Source of the DNA: Methylophaga sp.
Lineage (GTDB): Bacteria > Pseudomonadota > Gammaproteobacteria > Nitrosococcales > Methylophagaceae
DNA length: 64,000 nucleotides
Direction of reading: 5' to 3'
Assembly (NCBI GenBank): GCA_002733715.2
Contig: NVWQ02000053.1
Span: 143,306 to 207,305, forward strand
The notes beneath the pieces were generated by a model. The model had not been told where the DNA came from and ran no database searches. It saw nothing but the letters and a program-made list of their open reading frames with translations. The position numbers were made by a program, and so were the translations under genes. Within the stretch, counting starts at the first letter, position 1. Each line of letters opens with the position of its first letter. This document shows, in pieces, positions 7,929 to 15,888 of this stretch.

Positions 7929-10900
7929 ATGCTTGCTAAACTTATCCAGTTTTCTCTAACACAACGCTTATTGATGTTGCTTGCCATTCTGGTTTTAATG
8001 GGGGCGGGTTGGAAAGCGTTTAATGAAACGCCGATTGATGCATTCCCAGATGTATCGACAACACAGGTAAAGCTTATTCTTAAAGCATCAGGTATGACAC
8101 CTGAAGAAGTGGAAGTACGCATTACCGCCCCCATCGAGATTGAAATGCTGGGCATTCCAAAACAACGGATGTTACGCTCGGTTGTAAAATATGGTTTAAC
8201 AGATATTACTGTTGATTTTGAAGAAGGCACTGATATCTATTGGGCTCGTCAACAAGTATCAGAACGCTTAGCAGGTATTCGGGATATGCTACCTACCGGT
8301 GTTACGGGTGGTTTAGCCCCCATGACAACACCACTAGGTGAAATGTTTATGTTCACCGTTGAAAGTGACACGATGAGCCTAATTGAACGCCGACAATTGC
8401 TTGACTGGGTTCTTCGACCCGCATTACGCAGTGTATCTGGTGTGGCAGATGTGAACTCTTTAGGGGGGCGAGCAAAAACCTTTCAGGTCACCCCAAATCT
8501 GGCCAAACTACATTCTAGGAGTATCAGCCTTGATGAGTTAAAAACGGCACTTGAATCCAACAATCGCAATGATGGTTCTGGTCGTCTTAATGATGGCGAA
8601 GAAGTACTATTGGTACGTGCGGAAGGGAGTATTCAAGAGCTAGATGATTTGCGATCCATAGTGGTGAAATCAGATTTAACTGAACCTGTTTTATTGGGTG
8701 ATGTTGCTGATGTGAGCGTAGGGAGTTTGACACGATATGGTGCCGTTACCAAAGATGGTAAGGGCGAAGCTGTTCAAGGGTTGGTGCTTGGGCTACGTGG
8801 TGCTAATGCACGCAATGTTGTACGAGATATTGAAAAAACACTAGCAGATATTTCTAAAAGCTTGCCAGATGATGTCACGATTAATGTGTTTTATAACCGA
8901 GGCGATCTGGTGTCAAAGGCTATTGGTACAGTGAGCAAAGCCCTAGCTGAAGCAATAGTGCTGGTGCTGATTTTATTATTGTTATTTTTAGGGGATTTGC
9001 GTGCAGCAACAACGGTTGCTTTAGTACTGCCATTATCTGCCATGATTACCTTTATCCTGATGAAGCAATTTGGTCTGTCGGCAAACTTAATGAGCTTGGG
9101 TGGTTTGACTATTGCCATTGGTATGTTGGTTGATGCCTCTGTGGTCGTAGTCGAAAATATTGTTTCGCAACTAGCGGATAAAGAAAAGGTAAAATTACTG
9201 CCACGGTTGCATCTTATTTATCGTGCGGTTAAAAGTGTTTCGGTTCCGGTTACGTCAGGTATCGCCGTGATTATTATTGTCTTTTTACCTTTATTAACAC
9301 TGCAAGGATTAGAAGGTAAATTGTTTATCCCTGTTGCTTTAACCATCGTTTTTGCTTTAAGTGGATCATTGATATTGTCGTTAACTGTCATTCCTGTATT
9401 AGCCTCTTATCTATTGAAAAATGTATCACACGAGGAACCTTGGTTGCCTAGGACGTTGAAAAAACTGTATTCGCCCGTCTTAAATTGGTCATTGGCGCAT
9501 GGTCGAATTGTTATTTTATTCGCTGTTTTATCATTATTTTCGGCAGGTTACTTGTATACGCAAGTGGGGAAAAGTTTTATGCCGACTATGGATGAAGGTG
9601 ATTTAATTGTGCAGTTAGAAAAATTACCCTCTATTACACTAGAACGGTCTATAGATATAGATTTACGTGTTGAGAGAGCCATTTTAGAGAACGTGTTTGA
9701 AGTCAGTAATATTGTCGCGCGTACAGGAGCCGATGAGCTGGGTTTGGATCCAATGGGCTTAAATGAAACCGACATGTTTTTGGTGCTAAAACCAAAAGAA
9801 CAATGGCAGGTAGCATCTAAAGAGCACATTAAAGAAAAAATTCGAGGTGTGTTATCACAATTTCCGGGTATTGCGTTTGGTTTTACCCAACCTATTGAAA
9901 TGCGTGTTTCGGAAATGCTTACCGGTGTTCGGGGGGACTTAGCTATCAAGGTCTTTGGTGATGATGGCACGGCACTTAATAAATTGGCTACTCATATCGT
10001 TGAGTTGGTATCTACAATTGACGGTGCAGAAGATGTCATCACAGCGCAAACGGAAGGTGCACAATATTACCGAGTAGCCGTTGATAGGTTAGCCGCTGGG
10101 CGGGTAGGTTTAACTGTAGAATCCATTATGCCGCAACTTCGTATGCTTATTGAGGGTTCTGAGGTAGGTACAATATATCAAGGCGCTAGGCGTACACCAT
10201 TAATTATTAAAGGAGAGGAAGCATTACGCTTGTCGCCCGCTAAATTTGCAAACATTAGACTCACCTTACCAAATGGAGAAAAGGTTCCGTTATCACAGAT
10301 AGCAGAATTACAACGAATTGAAGGTCCTGTATCGATTAAACGTGAAATGGGCAAGCGAATGTCTGTTGTGGTCGCCAATGTCGGTGGTCGTGATTTAGTC
10401 AGTTTTGTGGAAGAAGCCAAACAAATCGTAGCAGATAATATTGACTTGCCGGTGGGTTATTCTATCGCTTGGGGCGGACAATTTGAAAACCAACAGCGGG
10501 CGGCTCGAACATTAGCAATAGTAGTTCCTGTAGCATTGTTATTGATATTTCTATTGTTGTTTTCAACCTTTCAATCAGTTAGACAAGCACTCTTGGTATT
10601 AAGTAATGTGCCTTTTGCAATGGTCGGTGGAATTGTTGCTTTATGGTTGACTGGGGAGTATTTGTCCGTGCCTGCATCTGTCGGCTTTATTGCTTTATTA
10701 GGTATAGCCGTGCTTAACGGTATTGTCATGGTCAGTTATTTTAATGACTTAAATGCATTAGGAATGAAAATAGAAGAAGTCGTTCGAGAAGGTGCTATGC
10801 GACGGTTAAGACCCGTTCTAATGACGGCAACAATTGCTGCATTTGGCCTGGTTCCTTTGTTGTTTGCCACTGGACCAGGCTCAGAGATTCAGAGGCCTTT

Positions 10901-11015
10901 AGCGGTTGTTGTGATCGGCGGTTTATTTAGTGCAACCGTCCTTACTTTAATATTACTACCGTTGCTGTTTAGACGCTTTGGCATTGTAACTACCAGAACG
11001 GAGAAAGTAACATGA
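7929..11015 (+). CDS. heavy-metal efflux RND transporter (CusA/CzcA family)
   Basis: A 1028-residue proton-driven inner-membrane pump of the HME-RND family with twelve predicted helices and two large periplasmic loops. It opens with the family start LIQFSLTQRLLMLL and ETPIDAFPDVSTTQVKL. The helix-4 signature is GGLTIAIGMLVDASVVVVEN, which has the Asp of the proton relay but neither the DFG-DGA form of Zn/Co pumps nor the AIGAMVDAA form of Cu/Ag pumps. The stretch equivalent to the CusA methionine ladder reads VQLEKLPSITLERS, without Met. It is therefore a metal exporter of undetermined substrate. AAGGA precedes the ATG. Confidence 0.93.
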   Translation: MLAKLIQFSLTQRLLMLLAILVLMGAGWKAFNETPIDAFPDVSTTQVKLILKASGMTPEEVEVRITAPIEIEMLGIPKQRMLRSVVKYGLTDITVDFEEGTDIYWARQQVSERLAGIRDMLPTGVTGGLAPMTTPLGEMFMFTVESDTMSLIERRQLLDWVLRPALRSVSGVADVNSLGGRAKTFQVTPNLAKLHSRSISLDELKTALESNNRNDGSGRLNDGEEVLLVRAEGSIQELDDLRSIVVKSDLTEPVLLGDVADVSVGSLTRYGAVTKDGKGEAVQGLVLGLRGANARNVVRDIEKTLADISKSLPDDVTINVFYNRGDLVSKAIGTVSKALAEAIVLVLILLLLFLGDLRAATTVALVLPLSAMITFILMKQFGLSANLMSLGGLTIAIGMLVDASVVVVENIVSQLADKEKVKLLPRLHLIYRAVKSVSVPVTSGIAVIIIVFLPLLTLQGLEGKLFIPVALTIVFALSGSLILSLTVIPVLASYLLKNVSHEEPWLPRTLKKLYSPVLNWSLAHGRIVILFAVLSLFSAGYLYTQVGKSFMPTMDEGDLIVQLEKLPSITLERSIDIDLRVERAILENVFEVSNIVARTGADELGLDPMGLNETDMFLVLKPKEQWQVASKEHIKEKIRGVLSQFPGIAFGFTQPIEMRVSEMLTGVRGDLAIKVFGDDGTALNKLATHIVELVSTIDGAEDVITAQTEGAQYYRVAVDRLAAGRVGLTVESIMPQLRMLIEGSEVGTIYQGARRTPLIIKGEEALRLSPAKFANIRLTLPNGEKVPLSQIAELQRIEGPVSIKREMGKRMSVVVANVGGRDLVSFVEEAKQIVADNIDLPVGYSIAWGGQFENQQRAARTLAIVVPVALLLIFLLLFSTFQSVRQALLVLSNVPFAMVGGIVALWLTGEYLSVPASVGFIALLGIAVLNGIVMVSYFNDLNALGMKIEEVVREGAMRRLRPVLMTATIAAFGLVPLLFATGPGSEIQRPLAVVVIGGLFSATVLTLILLPLLFRRFGIVTTRTEKVT

Positions 11016-11302
11016 TGTTATTAACCATTATTGCCCCCCCTAAAATGGAAGAACCTTTGGTCGACTGGTTGCTGATGCAACCAGACATTAAGGGATTTAC
11101 ATCTCAAGTGGCTTACGGGCACGGTAGTGGTCATGAAATGAGCTTGGCTGAACAGGTAAGTGGCCGCAGACGCCAAGTGACGTTTTGGATTGAGCTAGAG
11201 AAAATAAAAGCGGAATCTATCCTAGTCGATCTTAAGCAAGTTTTTTTAGGTACAGGGTTACACTATTGGTTATTACCCTTATCTGAAAGTGGTAGCGTTT
11301 GA
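11012..11302 (+). CDS. DUF3240 family protein
   Basis: A 96-residue soluble protein whose start overlaps the RND gene stop by 4 nt (ATGA). It resembles the DUF3240 family of small proteins, which occurs next to heavy-metal RND pumps and has a ferredoxin-like, PII-like appearance. The middle contains a His/Gly-rich loop (YGHGSGHEMSLAEQVSGRRR), a plausible metal or ligand-sensing loop. A regulatory role on the pump is inferred from context only. Confidence 0.75.
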   Translation: MMLLTIIAPPKMEEPLVDWLLMQPDIKGFTSQVAYGHGSGHEMSLAEQVSGRRRQVTFWIELEKIKAESILVDLKQVFLGTGLHYWLLPLSESGSV

Positions 11303-11350
11303 TTGATCGAAATTAAATGTATTGTGGTATGTTATAGAGAAATCAAATTT

Positions 11351-12643
11351 ATGAATAAGAGTTTATCCATTATTATGTCATTTAGAAATAAAATAGCGTT
11401 ATTATTGTTGGCTACAGGAGCAGTATTTTCCTCTGTAGTAACAGCTGAACTTGTACCGTTAGAATATTCACCGGATGTAACATTATCGTCACTGACTGAA
11501 TACGTCTATGAGCATCACCCAAAGCGTCATAATGAATTAGCGCGACAGCAACAAGCAAATGCAAATACAGCATTAGCAGAATCGACATTTGCGGGCGCAA
11601 AGACTGTTAATTTACGGCATCAAAATGATTTTGTAGGCAGTAGTGATGGTTTGCAAGAGTGGGAAGCAAGTGTTGATGTACCATTATGGCTATCGGGTCA
11701 AAAACAAACACAATTGCAACTGTCAGATAAACTATTGGCTGAATTACCCGCATATCAACAACAAATACGATTAGAGGCATCGCAAATAGTACGTGAACTT
11801 ATTTGGCATATTATCAGAACGAATAATGCTACCCAACAAGCTTACCAAGTTTGGCAAACGGCAAAAAAACTTGAGCGTGATGTCATTGCTCGTGTAAAAG
11901 CAGGTGAGCTGGCGGGTACAGAACAACTATTGGCTAACACTAATGTGATAGAAATGCATAGCCAATATGTTTTGGCTCAGGCTGAACTGGAACATGCATT
12001 GACCAGCTATCGTCGTTATACAGGCGAACAAACATTGCCTAAAGAATTCGAAGAATCGTTAACGATAAATGTTGCAACAAACGAACAGCATCATTCAACG
12101 ACCGAGGTTATGCCAGGACATCCATCATTAAAGATGTGGGATCAAAGAATTGATACCTTGCGAGCGAAACAAGAAATTGCACATTTTGACCGCGCTGTAA
12201 ACCCAGTTGTATCTGTAGGTGTGAGGAGTGAGCGTGGTGATCGAACAGAAAAGTTTAATAATAGTATTGGTGTAGGCATTAGTTTAGCCTTCGATGATAC
12301 GGTATATCGTAAGCCAGCAGTAGCTGATGCGGCAAGAGAGTTGGCTAATGCTGAAATGGCACGGTTACAATTAGAACGTGACCTTAATATTACCGTATTT
12401 ACACAGTTACATGATCTTGAAACTAAGCGACAACAGCTTAAATTGGTGATAGAACAAGACACGACAACAAAACAATATCTAGCACTTCAACAACGTGCCT
12501 TCGATTTAGGCGAGATTGACTTGGTCAGTTTGCTTCGCACTCAAGCGCTTGCTAATGAATCACATAACCGAAAATTAGCAATTGAAATTGAAATTAAATA
12601 TTTAATCGCAACAGTCAATCAAGCAATAGGTGTGGCACTGTAG
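11351..12643 (+). CDS. TolC-family outer membrane efflux protein (CusC/CzcC type)
   Basis: A 430-residue outer-membrane factor with a signal peptide (SSVVTA-EL) and two TolC-like repeats forming long alpha-helical hairpins, seen as LEASQIVRELIWHIIRTNN and LERDLNITVFTQLHDLETKR. It completes the tripartite pump. An upstream in-frame TTG at 11303 would add 16 residues before the signal peptide; I prefer the ATG at 11351, which is preceded by AGAGA and starts directly on the signal sequence. The stop is followed by 58 nt to the next gene. Confidence 0.88.
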   Translation: MNKSLSIIMSFRNKIALLLLATGAVFSSVVTAELVPLEYSPDVTLSSLTEYVYEHHPKRHNELARQQQANANTALAESTFAGAKTVNLRHQNDFVGSSDGLQEWEASVDVPLWLSGQKQTQLQLSDKLLAELPAYQQQIRLEASQIVRELIWHIIRTNNATQQAYQVWQTAKKLERDVIARVKAGELAGTEQLLANTNVIEMHSQYVLAQAELEHALTSYRRYTGEQTLPKEFEESLTINVATNEQHHSTTEVMPGHPSLKMWDQRIDTLRAKQEIAHFDRAVNPVVSVGVRSERGDRTEKFNNSIGVGISLAFDDTVYRKPAVADAARELANAEMARLQLERDLNITVFTQLHDLETKRQQLKLVIEQDTTTKQYLALQQRAFDLGEIDLVSLLRTQALANESHNRKLAIEIEIKYLIATVNQAIGVAL

Positions 12644-12701
12644 CATGTAAAATAGTCTAAAACTGTTATGATGCCACGATGAATTAAAAGTTTAGAAGGC
12701 A

Positions 12702-15452
12702 TTGGCTATGACAACAGTTGTTTTATCTATACTGGGCTTGATTATTGGCGGTATGGTTGCTGAGGAAGAGGGCCTTGTTATTGGGCTCTTTATCGGCCTG
12801 GCGTTTGGAATGATTTCATCATTAAAAGGACGTGTTCGGCAATTAGAACAAGTCTTAGTCAAGCTAAATGAGCGGGTTGAACAACCCACTGTGGATCAAG
12901 TGCCACTTGAGTCAGTAACACCAAAAGAACCGCCCCCTAAAATCTCCGAAAATACATTTTCTTCCGTTCAAGCTAAGAAGGCGGATTATGTCGATGTGAT
13001 AGAGGCGTTACAATTTAACGATATATCAACAACAGTATCCGATACTGCATTTTCAACTAAAACAACAGAAACACAAGCTAGCCCTTCAGAGCGTGACCTT
13101 GCTGAAAAAATCGTCCTTAAAGTAAAAACATTTTTCACCACGGGCAATGTGGTGGTCAAAGTGGGTGCCATTGTTTTATTCTTTGGTGTGGCATTCTTGC
13201 TGAAATATGCTGCTGAAAGAAGTATGTTTCCAATCGAATTACGTTTATTAATAGTGGCTGCTTTTGGCATTGCCATGTTGATCTTGGGTTGGCGTTTACG
13301 TGATGAAAAATTGGAATATGGTTTAGTGTTACAAGGTGTCGGTATTGGACTATTGTATTTAACCGTCTTTGCAGCCAGCAAGTTTTATCATGTACTCCCT
13401 ATCAGTTCATCACTTATTATGATGTTATTGCTGGTGGCATTATCAGGTTTACTATCAATCCGGCAAGATGCTAAATCGTTGGCAATATTTGGTACGGTGG
13501 GCGGCTTTTTAGCACCGGTATTAATGTCTACCGGTGGCGGTAGTCATATTGCATTGTTCTCATATTATGCTGTTCTAAATGTAGGTATATTAGGCGTGGC
13601 ATGGTTTAAATCTTGGCGCTTCCTAAACCTTATTGGTTTTGTCTTTACCTTTATTATTAGTGCAGCTTGGGGATATAAGGCATATCAACCTATGCACTTT
13701 GCATCAACAGAATTCTTCTTAATTTTGTTTTTCTTTTTCTTCTTGGCTATTTCGATATTATTTGCCTTTAAAGAAGCACCTAAGCTTCGGCCTTATGTTG
13801 ATAGCACGATTGTTTTTGGTTTGCCTCTTGTGGCCTATGCCTTGCAAGGTGAGTTAGTTAAACCCTTTGAATATGGTGACGCGATTACAGCCGTTGCATT
13901 GGCTGTAATTTATTTAGTATTAGCCAAACAATTGTGGTTGCCAGAGAAAAAAGGTGTACGTTTATTAGCTGAATCATTCCTAGCTTTGGGGATAACCTTC
14001 GCCAGTTTAGCTGTGCCGTTATTATTGGATGGTCGTTGGACAGCAGCGATTTGGTCGTTAGAAGGTGCAGCTTTAGTATGGATTGGTTTGTGTCAGTCAC
14101 ATATCGTCTCGCGAGGGTTTGGTTTATTGTTAGCCGTGGGAGCAGGCTTAGCGTTTATATCAGATAACTATCATCATTTAGCGGATAGCCTGCCGATCTT
14201 AAATAGTGCTTTTATTGGCATGGTATTGGTGAGCTTATCCGGTATTTTAATCGCTTATTTATATGATAAATATCAGCAAAATTGTTATCAGTTCGAAAAA
14301 CAACTGCCCATAGCCATCATAATGGTTATCTGGGGATTGTTCTGGTGGTATATTGCTGGCACTGCAGAGATAGAACGCTATGTTCATAGTGCTAGTGACG
14401 CAATAAAAGCGCTATTAGCATTTGTTGCGCTTACAACTTTTGTGCAAGCAGTAATAAGCCAGAAGCTTAAATGGCCAAGAATTACGTTGACATTCATTTT
14501 GTATTTACCTGCAATAGCAATGATTTTATTCGGTACAATTCTGGAGAGAAATGGTTATGAAGGCCCATTTATAAATTTTGGCTATTTAGTTTGGCCGTTG
14601 GCTTTGTTCGTTCATTTGTTAGTGTTACGGAGAAAACAGCAAATATGGTCAAAGCTGATTCTCGACCTATGGCATGCTTCAGGATTAGTGATTGTTGCCT
14701 TCATCTTAAGCTGGGCTGTACATGACTGGCTGAAAAGTATTGTTGGATTTGCGCAAGCATGGGAATTGAGTGCACTCGCATTAGTGTTGATTGTTATATC
14801 TGGGGGTCTTATGCGTAGAGGTAAACAAATTTCATGGCCAGTTAACCAATTTAAGCGAGCTTATTACACATGGGGCTTGTTGCCAATCATGCTATTTTTG
14901 TTATTTTGGCAGCTGGTCGCCATGGGGTCTGCGGGTAAGCCTACGCCCTTTAGTTATATCCCCGTGCTCAATCCACTTGATATTACTCAGGCATTGGCAT
15001 TTGCTGCGGTAGCGATTTGGTTATGGTTCATTAATAGGGAGGATGAAACACGCTTTATCGCGATGCCTTCTACAGTGCTCTATAGTGTGGTGGGATTAAT
15101 GAGCTTCGCGTGGTTAAATACGGTCATTGCTCGCTCGGTACATTTCTTTGCTAAAGTGCCGTATTCAAGTTATTCATTAATGAATTCATCTATTTATCAA
15201 TCAACAACTTCTATTGTTTGGAGTTTGATAGCCGTAATATTAATGACCTTTGCATCGAGAAAATCAATGCGGGCATTTTGGTTCGCAGGGGCAGGGTTGC
15301 TTGCCTTAGTTGTGATTAAGTTGTTCTTTGTGGATTTGGCTGAAAGTGATTCAATATCACGCATCATTTCATTCTTAGTTGTGGGTGGATTAATGTTATT
15401 GATTGGTTATTTGTCGCCATTACCTCCAAAAACGGAGAATTCTAAAAGTTGA
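12702..15452 (+). CDS. DUF2339 family multi-spanning membrane protein
   Basis: A 916-residue protein with a small N-terminal hydrophobic region (residues 3-40), a coiled-coil and low-complexity linker (45-130), then about 25 transmembrane helices. The segment TGNVVVKVGAIVLFFGVAFLLKYA starts the DUF2339 domain and is its hallmark. The function of the family is unknown. It begins a same-strand cluster reaching 19540 that includes pilin-like and ankyrin proteins, with short gaps throughout, so it may belong to the same envelope process. Confidence 0.85.
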   Translation: MAMTTVVLSILGLIIGGMVAEEEGLVIGLFIGLAFGMISSLKGRVRQLEQVLVKLNERVEQPTVDQVPLESVTPKEPPPKISENTFSSVQAKKADYVDVIEALQFNDISTTVSDTAFSTKTTETQASPSERDLAEKIVLKVKTFFTTGNVVVKVGAIVLFFGVAFLLKYAAERSMFPIELRLLIVAAFGIAMLILGWRLRDEKLEYGLVLQGVGIGLLYLTVFAASKFYHVLPISSSLIMMLLLVALSGLLSIRQDAKSLAIFGTVGGFLAPVLMSTGGGSHIALFSYYAVLNVGILGVAWFKSWRFLNLIGFVFTFIISAAWGYKAYQPMHFASTEFFLILFFFFFLAISILFAFKEAPKLRPYVDSTIVFGLPLVAYALQGELVKPFEYGDAITAVALAVIYLVLAKQLWLPEKKGVRLLAESFLALGITFASLAVPLLLDGRWTAAIWSLEGAALVWIGLCQSHIVSRGFGLLLAVGAGLAFISDNYHHLADSLPILNSAFIGMVLVSLSGILIAYLYDKYQQNCYQFEKQLPIAIIMVIWGLFWWYIAGTAEIERYVHSASDAIKALLAFVALTTFVQAVISQKLKWPRITLTFILYLPAIAMILFGTILERNGYEGPFINFGYLVWPLALFVHLLVLRRKQQIWSKLILDLWHASGLVIVAFILSWAVHDWLKSIVGFAQAWELSALALVLIVISGGLMRRGKQISWPVNQFKRAYYTWGLLPIMLFLLFWQLVAMGSAGKPTPFSYIPVLNPLDITQALAFAAVAIWLWFINREDETRFIAMPSTVLYSVVGLMSFAWLNTVIARSVHFFAKVPYSSYSLMNSSIYQSTTSIVWSLIAVILMTFASRKSMRAFWFAGAGLLALVVIKLFFVDLAESDSISRIISFLVVGGLMLLIGYLSPLPPKTENSKS

Positions 15453-15465
15453 TAGGGAGTCTGTA

Positions 15466-15888
15466 ATGAGTAAAAAATGGCTTATAGCAGTATTAGTTAT
15501 AGTAATACTTGTTGTTACTTGGAATCATGAAAAGCGGCAGGCTATAAATGCTGCAATGCTGACTCAAGGCTTTGAAGTTTCGACCCTATTACGTTTTGCA
15601 TCGAAGGAATATTTTGATGGAATGGGTGAGTTACCATCATCGAATGCACAGCTAGGAATGGGTGCTCCAGAAGATTATTCTAATCTAGCTTTGCATTCGG
15701 CTAGCATCATAGAAGGTGGCACTATCGAATTAGTTTATAAGGTGAATACGGGAATAGAGGGTGGCATTATTCGCTATGTGCCGACTATTGTTCCGGGCAT
15801 GATTAAATGGTCATGTGAAACACCTGATTATGTTGATATTGCTGATTACTTTTTGTGTGAATATGTTCCCGTCGTAGAGGGGGGGTAA
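15466..15888 (+). CDS. membrane-anchored pilin-like domain protein
   Basis: A 140-residue protein with one N-terminal transmembrane helix (about 5-18) and a periplasmic domain. The domain looks like the globular part of a type IV major pilin: LLRFASKEYFDGMGELPSS, then a beta region with NTGIEGGIIRYVPTIVPG, then a C-terminal Cys loop (Cys117 to Cys131). It lacks the prepilin leader and the GFTLIE sequence, so it should not enter a pilus. A GGGAG site fixes the ATG at 15466. The next gene overlaps by one base and starts with the same architecture, so the two are paralogues by duplication. Confidence 0.7.
   Translation: MSKKWLIAVLVIVILVVTWNHEKRQAINAAMLTQGFEVSTLLRFASKEYFDGMGELPSSNAQLGMGAPEDYSNLALHSASIIEGGTIELVYKVNTGIEGGIIRYVPTIVPGMIKWSCETPDYVDIADYFLCEYVPVVEGG

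Noticed and set aside
7929..11015. Calling the RND pump CusA (copper/silver)
   Set aside because: The methionine ladder and the DAA signature of CusA are not present, and no CusF-like protein is nearby.
15466..15888. Treating the pilin-like protein as a true type IV pilin
   Set aside because: The N-terminus has no prepilin leader, no Gly/Ala-Phe cleavage site and no Glu5; the helix is a plain membrane anchor.
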